A stretch of DNA of 64,000 bases from NCBI GenBank assembly GCA_963739385.1, contig CAVUAI010000047.1, positions 107,638 through 171,637 of the forward strand, in the 5' to 3' direction. This stretch comes from VAZQ01 sp963739385 (GTDB taxonomy: Bacteria; Pseudomonadota; Alphaproteobacteria; Rhizobiales; Xanthobacteraceae). A model generated the notes under the pieces. The model ran no database searches and was not told where the DNA came from. It saw only the letters and a program-made list of their open reading frames with translations. This document shows positions 44,879-54,811 of the stretch, in pieces. The position numbers and the translations under genes are program-made. Numbering within the stretch: position 1 is the first letter of the stretch; each line of letters begins with the position of its first letter.

Positions 44879-45637
44879 TCAATTCCAGCGCAGCAGATGT
44901 TTTTCCAGCCGCCCCGCAATAGCGAAAATCAGCAGGACCACCACCAGGATCAATAGGATCAGCGCAAACATCAGGGCGGCGTTGTAAGTGCTCTGCGCGA
45001 ACGACAGCAGATAGCCGAGGCCGCGCGTTGCCGCCACGAACTCGCCCACGCAAGCGCCGGTGAATGCAAAGCCGACCGCGATCTTCAGATTGCTGAGCAC
45101 CCAGGTCGCGACCGACGGCAGGTAGACATGTCGCACGAGCGACCAGCGGCTGCCGCCCAGCGTGACGACGCGCTCGACAAGCTTGCGATCTACCTGCCGG
45201 ATTCCGCTGAACACAGTGAAGAAGATCAGCACCGCCACGAGAATGAACGACAGTGCAACCTTGGAGGCGAGCCCGATCCCGAGCCAGATCACGAAAAGCG
45301 GAGCCAGGATCACGCGCGGGATGGCATTGAGAACAGACATCACCGGCTCGATCAGCTCCGCTATCAGGCGAACGAGCGCGGCGACGACGCCGAGAAGAAC
45401 GCCAGCGGCAACGCCGAGCGCGAGACCGCCGAGCGCGGCAGTGAAGGTTGCCTCGAGATGCGGCCAGATACGGCCGTCCGCGAACAGGTCGACCAGTGCC
45501 GCACCAACCCTGCTCGGGCTTGGCGCATACATCGGATTGAGCATGCCGGCGCGGCCTGCAGCCTCCCAGACCGCGAGCAGCACCGCAACCGCGGCGAGCT
45601 GGCGGAGCCAGGCATAGCGGGGATCGAGAAGCATCAT
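44879..45637 (-). CDS. ABC transporter permease (SsuC/TauC type)
   Basis: The product has 252 residues and about six membrane helices. The EAA loop region reads RRVVTLGGSRWSLVRHVYLP-like VVTLGGSRWSLVRHVYLPSV. It belongs to the BPD_transp_1 group that serves nitrate, sulfonate, taurine and thiamine-precursor importers. Its ATG overlaps the stop of the ATPase gene by 4 bases (ATGA). Confidence 0.92.
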   Translation of the reverse strand: MMLLDPRYAWLRQLAAVAVLLAVWEAAGRAGMLNPMYAPSPSRVGAALVDLFADGRIWPHLEATFTAALGGLALGVAAGVLLGVVAALVRLIAELIEPVMSVLNAIPRVILAPLFVIWLGIGLASKVALSFILVAVLIFFTVFSGIRQVDRKLVERVVTLGGSRWSLVRHVYLPSVATWVLSNLKIAVGFAFTGACVGEFVAATRGLGYLLSFAQSTYNAALMFALILLILVVVLLIFAIAGRLEKHLLRWN

Positions 45638-46383
45638 GCCGCCTCCGCCCGGTAATCCACCTCGCGGGAGAGGTCCGCCCAGAGCCGTTCGTAGAGTGGT
45701 GCGAAGGCAGGATGCATCCGCGAATGGACGGGATCGCGCGGCCGCGGAATCGGCACCGCATATTGCTGGGTGATGTGCGCCCGCGGCCCCTGCGAGAGCA
45801 GGTAGACTTCATCGGAAAGGCTGATTGCCTCTTCGAGGTCGTGGGTGACCAGAAGAACGCTGATCCCCTGACGCTCGACCAAGGCGACAACGTCTCTCAC
45901 CACGCGCGCGCCGACGATCGCATCGAGGGAGGCGAACGGCTCGTCCATGAGGAGGAGCCTCGGTTTCATAGCCAGCACCTGCGCGAGCGCGACACGTTTG
46001 CGCTGGCCGCCGCTGAGGTGACGGGGAAACCGGTCGCCGAACCCGGCGAGACCCAGCCGCTCGAGCCATGCTTCCGCCTCGGCGAGCAACTTGCCGCGCT
46101 CCATGCCGTGGAAGGTCAGGCCCAGCGCGACATTGTCGCGCGCCGTCTTCCACGGCAGCAGGGCATCGTCCTGGAATAGAATGCCGATCTGCGCGCGCTC
46201 AATGTTGGTCTCGATCGTGCCCGAGAGCGGCTGTTGCAACCCGATCACGGCTCGCAAAAGGCTTGATTTGCCCGAGCCCGACGGTCCGACGAGGCTCACG
46301 AAACGGCCCTCGCCGATGGTTAGGTTCGCTCCTTCGAGGACCGGTTCGCCGCCGTAGGAAATCGTCAGATCGCGGACGCGCAG
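45634..46383 (-). CDS. ABC transporter ATPase (SsuB/TauB type), probable CTG start
   Basis: The product has 249 residues if translation starts at CTG 46383. Walker A is LVGPSGSGKSSLLRAVIGLQ, signature LSGGQRKRVALAQVLAMKP, Walker B LLLMDEPFASLD, and the H-loop LLVTHDLEEAISLSDEVYLL. The first beta strands (RVRDLTISYGGEPVLEGANL) lie upstream of the first GTG (46299), and no ATG, GTG or TTG precedes them. GGGAGG followed six bases later by CTG makes a good initiation site, 2 bases after the binding-protein stop. It energises the permease at 44879. Confidence 0.9.
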   Translation of the reverse strand: MRVRDLTISYGGEPVLEGANLTIGEGRFVSLVGPSGSGKSSLLRAVIGLQQPLSGTIETNIERAQIGILFQDDALLPWKTARDNVALGLTFHGMERGKLLAEAEAWLERLGLAGFGDRFPRHLSGGQRKRVALAQVLAMKPRLLLMDEPFASLDAIVGARVVRDVVALVERQGISVLLVTHDLEEAISLSDEVYLLSQGPRAHITQQYAVPIPRPRDPVHSRMHPAFAPLYERLWADLSREVDYRAEAA

Positions 46384-46385
46384 TT

Positions 46386-47429
46386 TCAGCCTCCCACGAT
46401 CTTTGGGTCGTGCAGCCCGAGCATGCTCGCGCCGGGCTTGAGGAGACCGCCTGCGATCAGGCTCTGTTCGACGCGTTTGGCCGCGTCGAGGTCGATCTCC
46501 ACGGTTTCGGGGTAGAGCGAGTCGCGGTGGTGCACGAGAATCTCGCTGAACTCCTTGAGGTCCAGCCCGGTGATCATCTCCTTGGGGAAAGCCGCGACCA
46601 ACTCATCGCCCGTCATCTGGCGCAGTGCCTTGAGCCCATCCGCCAGCGCCTTGGCCAGCGCGACCATTTCCGCCCTGCGCGGTTCGATCTCCTTGGCGCG
46701 CACTGCAACGCCCATGAATTCAAATGAACCGCCGAGATATTGCTTGGCGTCTTCAAGGTCCATCGCGTTGACGAGCACGCGTCCGCCTGATCGCCGCAGC
46801 AGTGTCAGAGCAGGCTCCTGCACCAGGCCGACGTCGACCTGGTTCTGCCGCAGCGCTTCCAGCAGATTGACGCCCATGGTCGCGAACTGCACTTTCTGAG
46901 CGTCAGCGCCGGCTTGCTTCAGCAGATAGAGCGTGAGCGCGTGATCGGCATTGCCGAGGGCGGAGACGCCGACCGTCCTTCCCTCGAGATCCTTGATCGC
47001 TTGGATCTGGCTCGCGGTCTTGGGGGCAGTGACCACGGCGAACAGCGGGAGGCGGCCGGTGACCGCAAAGCGGCGGATGTCGGCGCCGACATTGGCATAG
47101 GCTTGAATGGCAACGTCCAACGCGGTGGCTGCGTATTCGACCGCGCCGCCGACCAGCGCCTGCATCGCGGCATTGCCGCCGCGGGTGTAGACCAGTTGCA
47201 CATCGAGCCCGTGTTTCTTGAAGAGACCGGACGAGCGCGCGACTTCGTATGGCACCCCGCACAGGAGCTGGCTGCAATAGGCGAGCCTGATCTGCTTGCC
47301 CTGCGCTTCGGAGCGGGTGGGTTGCGCGGCGGGGATGACGCTTGCAATCACAGCCGCGCCCTTGAACAGCGAGCGCCGAGACACGTCGGTACCGGGCACG
47401 CGGGCGGTGGTTTCGTCGCAGCAACTCAT
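46386..47429 (-). CDS. Tat-type substrate-binding protein (NMT1/SsuA-like)
   Basis: The product has 347 residues from ATG 47429, after GGAGG. The leader has a twin-arginine box VSRRSLFKGAAV. The mature part reads IRLAYCSQLLCGVPYEVARS, then KKHGLDVQLVYTRGGNAAMQ and ALVGGAVEYAATALDVAIQA, as in NMT1/THI5-like binding proteins. Two cysteines in CSQLLC and the MSCCDE start are unusual. It begins the operon of ATPase, permease, methyltransferase and perhaps DUF169. The ligand is unknown. Confidence 0.88.
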   Translation of the reverse strand: MSCCDETTARVPGTDVSRRSLFKGAAVIASVIPAAQPTRSEAQGKQIRLAYCSQLLCGVPYEVARSSGLFKKHGLDVQLVYTRGGNAAMQALVGGAVEYAATALDVAIQAYANVGADIRRFAVTGRLPLFAVVTAPKTASQIQAIKDLEGRTVGVSALGNADHALTLYLLKQAGADAQKVQFATMGVNLLEALRQNQVDVGLVQEPALTLLRRSGGRVLVNAMDLEDAKQYLGGSFEFMGVAVRAKEIEPRRAEMVALAKALADGLKALRQMTGDELVAAFPKEMITGLDLKEFSEILVHHRDSLYPETVEIDLDAAKRVEQSLIAGGLLKPGASMLGLHDPKIVGG

Positions 47430-47596
47430 GAGAGCCTCCAAATTCGCCGCGAGGTGCAGCCAGGCGCCGATCCTTGGCGCAACAACGCCCTGCGATCGCT
47501 CTTCGTTGCAGCGGCAATCGCCAAGCACGCTTGCCTACTGGCGGTCACTCCTCGAGCAATGCTGTGGAGACGATATGCCCGGGATCAAAATAGATG

Positions 47597-47627
47597 TCCA
47601 ATGCATAATTATTCTAGTATCCAATGC
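47597..47627. promoter_or_regulatory. direct repeats in divergent LysR/ABC promoter
   Basis: TCCAATGC occurs at 47597-47604 and again at 47620-47627, 15 bases apart, with AT-rich ATAATTATTCTAG between. The site lies between the binding-protein start (47429, minus) and the LysR start (47652, plus), where a LysR regulator would be expected to bind. The assignment is inferred from position and repetition. Confidence 0.45.
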
Positions 47628-47651
47628 CGAAAGAGCATAGTTTTCCGAGTT

Positions 47652-48614
47652 ATGGACGTGAGACGCCTGCGTACGTTCGTCGCCGTGGCGGAACTGGGCA
47701 CTGTGTCGAAGGCGGCGCTGCGGCTGCGCATTGCGCAGCCTGCTCTTTCGCGGCAAATCATCGACCTTCAGCGAGAGCTGGGGCTCAGACTATTCGACCG
47801 CGTCGGGCGCAACCTCGTCTTGACCGCGGAAGGCGAGCAGTTCCTCGCAGACTGTCGCGGTGTATTGGCACATATCGAGGTGCTCGGCGAGCGGGTGGAA
47901 GTTCTCAAGCGTGGAGACAGAGGGGTGCTGAAAGTTGCCGCCCCGCCGCACACGATCGAAAGTGTCTTGTCGCCGTTTCTGCAACGATATGCCGAACGCT
48001 TTCCCAATGTGCACGTGAAACTGTCCGAGGCACTTGGTGGCGAACAGACCGTGATGCTGGAACGCAGCGAGGTTCACATTGGCATCAGACATGATCAAGG
48101 CGATCGACGCTTCGGGAGCCGCGTATTGCCACCAGATGAGGTTTTGGCCGCCTGCGCCCCATCGCTCGAGCTTGGTCGTGCCGGCGCTATCGATATCGGG
48201 GGGCTCGCGTCCTATCCGTTGCTGTTGCTGGAATCGGGTTATTCAATTCGGAGGCTGTTTGACGCAGCTTGCCGTCTCACGGACGTCGAGCCCGATATTC
48301 TGCTCGAAAGCCGCGCGCCGCACACATTGCTCGCGCTCGCGGAGGCCGGGCAGGGAGTAGCGATCATTCCGTCGCTCCTGCGAACGGATCGCTACAATTT
48401 GAGAATTGTTCGCGTAACACACCGGCGCAAGCCGGTTCGAGAGCGATATGCCATTCAATGGGACAAGCGGCGACCAATGCCGCCCTATGCAGAGAGCTTT
48501 TGCGAGGCGCTCGCCGAGTATATGCGCGAGGTCCTCCCGATCACGCGTCCGACTGAAAGCCAAAAGGCTGCCGGGCGGAAACAGCTTCGCGTCCGAAAAT
48601 CCCGCAGGCCGTGA
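47652..48614 (+). CDS. LysR-family transcriptional regulator
   Basis: The product has 320 residues. The DNA-binding part is MDVRRLRTFVAVAELGTVSK, then LRIAQPALSRQIIDLQRELG. The effector domain follows, with VLKVAAPPHTIESVLSPFLQ, SEVHIGIRHDQ and LLESGYSIRRLFDAAC. A long basic tail ends GRKQLRVRKSRRP. It is divergent from the binding protein/ABC/methyltransferase set and is its probable regulator. Confidence 0.93.
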   Translation: MDVRRLRTFVAVAELGTVSKAALRLRIAQPALSRQIIDLQRELGLRLFDRVGRNLVLTAEGEQFLADCRGVLAHIEVLGERVEVLKRGDRGVLKVAAPPHTIESVLSPFLQRYAERFPNVHVKLSEALGGEQTVMLERSEVHIGIRHDQGDRRFGSRVLPPDEVLAACAPSLELGRAGAIDIGGLASYPLLLLESGYSIRRLFDAACRLTDVEPDILLESRAPHTLLALAEAGQGVAIIPSLLRTDRYNLRIVRVTHRRKPVRERYAIQWDKRRPMPPYAESFCEALAEYMREVLPITRPTESQKAAGRKQLRVRKSRRP

Positions 48615-48819
48615 AACGCCGGATTGGATACGGAAGGAAGCCGCAGGCTACGGTCGCGGCTGGTAACTCGCCGACGACGAGGGGTTGTCATCAGGTCGAT
48701 GCTGCCGGACCCTGCAGGCGAGCTTTTGTTTTCTCAAATCGGCGTCCGTCGACGGGGGCAAATCCGCCCCGCTGACCGTCACACGATCGCCCGCAGGCAG
48801 CTATCCGCCGTCCGCCGCC

Positions 48820-50189
48820 TCAGCCGATCGGCTCCATCTTGCCGCCGACCGGGATTTGCGGCGCCGTCTTGTTGTCGGTGATGACGATCTCGTATTTCGA
48901 TCCGTCGCGCAGCCGCCACTGGCCGCCGACGAGCGGCGTCTTGGCGATGTTCTTCTGCGCGAACGGCGGCAGCTCCTTGCCGTTCCATTCGATATGGCCG
49001 ACCACGGTGTCGAGCCTGGTCGCCGCGATGGCGGCGACGGCGCCTTGGGATCGTTCCGGTCGGCGGAGCGCTTGAGCACGTCGACCGCGACCTCGAACAG
49101 CGCGTGCACGAACCCGATCGGCTGGGTCCATTGCTTGCGCGTCGCCTGCTCGTAGGCGGCCGCGATCTCGCGCGCCGATTGTCCGGTCAGCGAGGACTTG
49201 AACGGATGGCTCGGCGACCACCAGACCTCGGTGGAGAGGTTGTTGCCGTTGCGGCCGAGCGCCTCGACCGCGACCGGGAACAGCAGCGCCTTGCCGACCG
49301 AGGCGATCTTCGGCCGGAAACCCTGCTGGCTCGCCTGGTTCCAGAACGTGGTGAAGTCGGGCGGCAGCACCACGCCGGTGACGATCTCGCAGTTATCGCG
49401 CCGGAAGGCGGTGATCTGGGCGGTGAAATTGTCGGTGAGGTTCTGGTAGCGGCCGGGATCGGTGAGCTTGTAGCCGAGCTTGTCGAGCACCGGCGGAAAT
49501 CCCACCTGCTTGTCGCCCCAGGCATTGCCGTCGCCGTCGTTGGGAAACAGTCCGCCGACCGATTTGTTGGTCGCGAGCTGTCCCCACATATTGGTGAACA
49601 CCGCGATGACGTCCTCGAGCCCCCAGAAGAAATGAAACGTCGAGGTGAACGGCTTCCAGGACGCGGGATTGCCGGGGTTCTGCTGGCGGCCGATGAAGTA
49701 GGGCTGCCACGGCGCGACGCTGGAGATGCAGGGCGTCTCCTCCACCTCGCACATGGTGGACACCGGATTGGTGGTCTCCGGCGTCGATGCCACCAGCATG
49801 AGATCGATCTTGTTGGCGACGATGAGCTCGCGCGCGACGTCGGCGGCACGGTTGGGGTTGGACTGGCTGTCCTTGACGACGACTTCGACCGGATAGCTGT
49901 CGGCGCCGATCTTGAGGCCGCCGCGCACGTTGTTGAGGAAATTCGAGATCACGAAATTGTCGGCTTCGGCGAAGGCGGCGAGCGGGCCGGTCTGCGGGCT
50001 GACATAGCCGAGCTTCAACGTCCGTGCGGCGCGCACCGCCGGCGCAAACATCGGCGTCGCCGCGAGCGCGAGGCCGCCGGCGACCGTGGCTTTGAGCACG
50101 GCGCGGCGGTCGAGGCGCGGCGCAACGTGTTTGCGGCGCATGTTGCGATCAGGCGGCAACTGTGACGGCGGCACGGTGCGGCGCGACAT
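48820..50189 (-). pseudogene. LivJ-type substrate-binding protein gene with frameshift
   Basis: From ATG 50189 (after GGGAGGTTCGCC) the frame encodes a Tat-like leader (LDRRAVLKATVAGGLAL) and a branched-chain-amino-acid-type binding protein (LKLGYVSPQTGPLAAFAEAD; LMLVASTPETTNPVSTMCEV; VGGLFPNDGDGNAWGD). After KRSADRNDPKA near 49040 the frame becomes Arg/Ser-rich. The other frame continues AVAAIAATRLDTVVGHIEWN then GKELPPFAQKNIAKTPLVGG and QWRLRDGSKYEIVITDN, ending at 48820. One missing G in AAGGCGCCGTC (expected AAGGCGGCCGTC) explains this. It may be a natural mutation or a sequence error. Confidence 0.85.
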
Positions 50190-50270
50190 GGCGAACCTCC
50201 CTTGTGTCTCATGACCCATCGGCAATTGTCGGTGGCAATTGTCAGCCGACCGGGGTGGACGTATCGTTGC

Positions 50271-50304
50271 GTTCGCACATCGTACAAAAGTTCGATCATC
50301 GAAC
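50271..50304. promoter_or_regulatory. tandem IclR-like operators between divergent genes
   Basis: GTTCGATCATCGAAC (50290-50304) is a perfect GTTCG-N5-CGAAC dyad. GTTCGCACATCGTAC (50271-50285) matches it with one change, 4 bases upstream. They resemble the GTTCGATAATCGCAC boxes of PcaU/PobR-type IclR regulators. A direct repeat GGCAATTGTC occurs at 50221 and 50234. The sites lie between the binding-protein start (50189) and the hydroxylase start (50337). No iclR gene is in the window. Confidence 0.6.
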
Positions 50305-50336
50305 AAAGACACGCCCGGCGGGGCAGGGGAGGACCG

Positions 50337-51947
<1,611 letters not shown>

Positions 51948-52256
51948 GAGAAAGCCGGAGGACCCTTCAAGTGCGTATCTTTCTAAGTTCCACGTACGAG
52001 GACCTTATCGATCATCGCATGAAGGCTGCCTCGGGATGCGGTCTGATTCTGATGTCCGCTTACAGAAGGTAAAGCAGAAAACAAATGCTCGCGTCGAGCG
52101 GCGCCGGTTTTGACCCAAGGCGACGTCGGGCGAGGCGAAATCTCGCAGTGCGACGGCAGCGCCTGTGCGCATAGTATCGTTTGGTCCAGCACAGGAGGGC
52201 CGCAGCGCGCCCCTCGTTCGATTCGGATGAAGGCCTCACCCACAAGGAGTAACCCA
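51948..52256. other. degraded region between hydroxylase and RidA genes
   Basis: The 309 bases hold the DUF4062 stump and a following stretch (CTGATGTCCGCTTACAGAAG at 52046-52065) with similarity to dispersed fragments elsewhere in the window. No intact gene is seen. The RidA promoter is presumably within the last 100 bases. Confidence 0.4.
51971..52072 (+). pseudogene. truncated DUF4062-protein N-terminus
   Basis: GTG 51971, nine bases after GGAGG, begins MRIFLSSTYEDLIDHR, the characteristic first strand and helix of DUF4062 domains found at the N-terminus of large NTPase proteins, some linked to defence. The similarity stops after 16 codons, and the frame ends at 52072 in repeat-like sequence. 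It looks like the stump of a lost gene. The size of the original gene cannot be told. Confidence 0.6.
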
Positions 52257-52823
52257 ATGAGCACATGGCTTCGCGTTGCGCTTGGATTGTCCCTCGGCCT
52301 GCCGCTTGCGCTGTTGACGCTCGGCCCCGCCGGCGCCCAGACCCCGCTGACGACGCTTCCCTCCGCCGGCCCCCAGACCCCGGCGAGTCCGCACATGGAG
52401 ATGATCCATCATCCGAACTACGACACGACGGTGTTCATGCCGTTCGTGCCGGGCATCAAGATCAAGAGCGGGAAGATTTTCTGGCTCGCCGGCACCACGG
52501 CGTTGCCGGTCTATCACGACCATCCGCACAAGCGTGAGCAGATCCAGCAGTACATGACCGGCAATCTCGAAGAGCAGACCAAGCGCACGATGGACGGCAT
52601 CAAGCAGACGCTCGACGCTGCCGGCGCCAGCTTCAAGGACGTGGTGCACATGTTCGTGTTCCGCGCTCGCCCGCAGATGGGCGACATCGGCCGCGCCTCG
52701 CGGGTGATCAACAGCTATTTCGCGCCCTTCAACCACAAGCCGACCTCGACCAACATCGCCGTGCTGGAGCTCGGCGAGCCCGAGCAGCTGATCGAAATCC
52801 AGATGTTCGCGGTCGTGGATTAG
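52257..52823 (+). CDS. exported RidA/YjgF-family protein
   Basis: The product has 188 residues from ATG 52257 after AAGGAG. A signal peptide (VALGLSLGLPLALLTLGPAGAQ) precedes the YjgF domain: GIKIKSGKIFWLAGTTALPV, EEQTKRTMDGIKQTLDAAGA, SFKDVVHMFVFR and PTSTNIAVLELGEPEQLIEI. Cytosolic RidA deaminates reactive enamines; the catalytic Arg region is altered (VFRARPQMGDIG). An exported version probably has a different role, perhaps in ring-cleavage-product metabolism. Confidence 0.87.
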   Translation: MSTWLRVALGLSLGLPLALLTLGPAGAQTPLTTLPSAGPQTPASPHMEMIHHPNYDTTVFMPFVPGIKIKSGKIFWLAGTTALPVYHDHPHKREQIQQYMTGNLEEQTKRTMDGIKQTLDAAGASFKDVVHMFVFRARPQMGDIGRASRVINSYFAPFNHKPTSTNIAVLELGEPEQLIEIQMFAVVD

Positions 52824-52928
52824 GCGCGCGAACCCTGGGAGACTGCCCTGGCGTGTCCCGGCCGAGCGCGCAGTACGGCGAGCGGATGCGGCGCGCCTCG
52901 TCGTGCTGATGAGCTTCGTCGCAGGTGG

Positions 52929-52962
52929 GAGCCGTAAGCGGAACGTCGCACGTGTACGGTTC
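52929..52962 (+). mobile_element. group II intron domain V remnant
   Basis: The 34 bases start GAGCCGTAAGCGG and end CGCACGTGTACGGTTC. GAGCCGTA pairs with TACGGTTC over eight pairs including one G-U, and GCG pairs with CGC around a short loop. The length of 34 and the GAGCCG...CGGTTC frame match bacterial group II intron domain V, with TGTGTGTGAG following as a possible start of domain VI. No reverse transcriptase frame or other intron domains are present. It is a 3' relic. Confidence 0.6.
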
Positions 52963-53070
52963 TGTGTGTGAGACGCGCCGATGATCCGGCGCGCCCAGGA
53001 AGGTTCGAGCCTGCGACGCCAAATTCTTAACAGCGGGTCAGTTGGACGAGATCGAAGCGTGAGGCAACGA

Positions 53071-53541
53071 ATGGCCGGGCATCATGATTTTCTACTCGAG
53101 ACAGAAACGACCGTCCCGATCATCCAGCCACCCGGCGGCGGCAAAGTCGTCGGCGTCCTGCGCGATCAGAGCACCTTTAAGGTCTTGAGCGAGCAGACGC
53201 GCGGCGCATATGCCATCCTGGAGCAGAAGATCCCCGCCGGCCGCGGGCCACCCCTGCACGTTCACCGGCATGAGACAGAGATTTTTTACATCCTGGAAGG
53301 GGAATTCGAGGTCACCATTGGCGGCCAGAAGGTATCGGCACCGGCGGGAGCGATTGTGGTAGGCCCGCGGGATATTCCGCACACTTTTCGCAATGTCGGG
53401 TCACAAGACGGGCGCCTGCTGCTGACTGTCATTCCCGGACGCTTTTCCAACTTCTTCATCGAAGTGGATGGTGTGGCCGATGACGACCACGCGGCCATTC
53501 GGGCGCTGTGTGCCAAGTACGACGTCGATATCCTGGAATAG
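53071..53541 (+). CDS. cupin-domain protein
   Basis: The product has 156 residues from ATG 53071. The conserved cupin motifs are PLHVHRHETEIFYILEGEFE (three metal ligands: H, H, E) and DIPHTFRNVGSQDGRLLLTV (final H). A short C-terminal helix follows. Single-domain cupins of this type may be dioxygenases, isomerases or ligand sensors. It is placed between RidA and an amidohydrolase in a probable catabolic group. Confidence 0.85.
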   Translation: MAGHHDFLLETETTVPIIQPPGGGKVVGVLRDQSTFKVLSEQTRGAYAILEQKIPAGRGPPLHVHRHETEIFYILEGEFEVTIGGQKVSAPAGAIVVGPRDIPHTFRNVGSQDGRLLLTVIPGRFSNFFIEVDGVADDDHAAIRALCAKYDVDILE

Positions 53542-53794
53542 GACCGCACGGGGCCGAAACGCGCGGGACTGTAAGCAAAGAGGCGCCCCGGCACTTGTGG
53601 CTGCGCGCTAGCGAGTCCCCGATCCCGCCAACCCTGACGACCAGGCGCTCCATCGCGACCCTCGATCGAGTACTATCGCAGCCGTGGGAAGCTGCTGCTC
53701 ATGGCCGCCGGCATCGGCAAGCACGACGCCTGGCCCTTCTGGACATGGACCTGCTGCGATACCCCAACTCGCTCGGCACGGAGGAGCGTCCCCG

Positions 53795-54646
53795 ATGACG
53801 ATCATCGATTCCCAGGTCCATGCCTATGAGGCGAACACCCCGAAGCGACCCTGGCACACAGTGCCGAACTGGCCCGATCACGTCACAGGTGACGAGATGG
53901 TGGCGGCCATGGACAAGGTCGGCGTCGACGGCGCGATCTTCATCTCCGCCTTTTCCATGTACCGCTACGACGCCAGCTATGCGGTGGAGGTGCAACGGGC
54001 CCATCCCGGCCGGTTCGCCATCGTGAAGCCGGTCGACCCGGACGATCCGGCGGTGGCCGATGTCGTCGCCGACTGGAAGAAGACGCCGGGCACGGTCGGC
54101 ATCCGGATCATGTTGACGAAGGAAGCGCAGCGCGAGCCGGACGACCCTGGCCTCGACCGGATCCTGGTCGCAGCCGTCCGTCACGACTTTCCGGTCAACC
54201 TCCTGTGCTGGGGCAACCTCGACGCGGGCACCGCGCTGATCGATCGCCATCCCGACGCGCGATTCATCGTCGACCATCTCGGCATCCTGCAGCCGCGCAC
54301 GCCGCCGGCCCCGCCGCAGCCCTGGGCCGACCTGCCGAAGGTGCTGGACCTCGCCAGGCGCCCGAACGCGGTGATCAAGGTCAGCGGCGCCTGCACGCTG
54401 TCCCGGGAACCGTATCCCTTCCCGGACATCTGGGACCCGCTCGCGCGCGTGTTCGACGCCTGGGGTTTCGACCGCTGCCTGTGGGGCACGGACTGGACCC
54501 GCGCGTTCGCCGTCGTCAACTACGAGCAGGCGGTCGAGCCCTTCCTCGACACGGGCCGCCTGAGCGACAGCGAGCGGGCCATGCTGATGGGCGGCGCCTG
54601 CGCCAAGGCTTATGGCTGGTCGCCGAAGAAAGTCAGCGCGATCTAG
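53795..54646 (+). CDS. amidohydrolase-2 family TIM-barrel hydrolase
   Basis: The product has 283 residues from ATG 53795 after GGAGGAG. It opens MTIIDSQVHAYEANTPKRPW. Strand ends include VDGAIFISAFSMYRYD, RFIVDHLGIL (His ligand) and CLWGTDWTRAF (Asp ligand). The family includes decarboxylases and lactonases acting on aromatic or lactone compounds (ACMSD/LigI group). With the HpaB-type hydroxylase, RidA and cupin it may act in a ring-degradation pathway. Substrate unknown. Confidence 0.88.
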   Translation: MTIIDSQVHAYEANTPKRPWHTVPNWPDHVTGDEMVAAMDKVGVDGAIFISAFSMYRYDASYAVEVQRAHPGRFAIVKPVDPDDPAVADVVADWKKTPGTVGIRIMLTKEAQREPDDPGLDRILVAAVRHDFPVNLLCWGNLDAGTALIDRHPDARFIVDHLGILQPRTPPAPPQPWADLPKVLDLARRPNAVIKVSGACTLSREPYPFPDIWDPLARVFDAWGFDRCLWGTDWTRAFAVVNYEQAVEPFLDTGRLSDSERAMLMGGACAKAYGWSPKKVSAI

Positions 54647-54811
54647 CGCGCGTCATCCGCCGGGATCCGGCTCGGCGTTACATATTGCCAGTGGTGCTCG
54701 CGCGCGATCCGTCGACACCGCAGCTCTTGCGCGTATTTTCGAGGTGCTTGAGGCCTCCGGGATTGTAAGATTACATGGTCTAACTTCGGATGAACGGCGA
54801 AGGGACCGGCG

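Noticed and set aside
53600..53800. Short coding-looking stretch (SIEYYRSRGKLLLMAAGIGK) before the amidohydrolase
   Set aside because: It has no start codon after an upstream stop at about 53636 and overlaps the amidohydrolase start. It may be a gene fragment, but no family was recognised.
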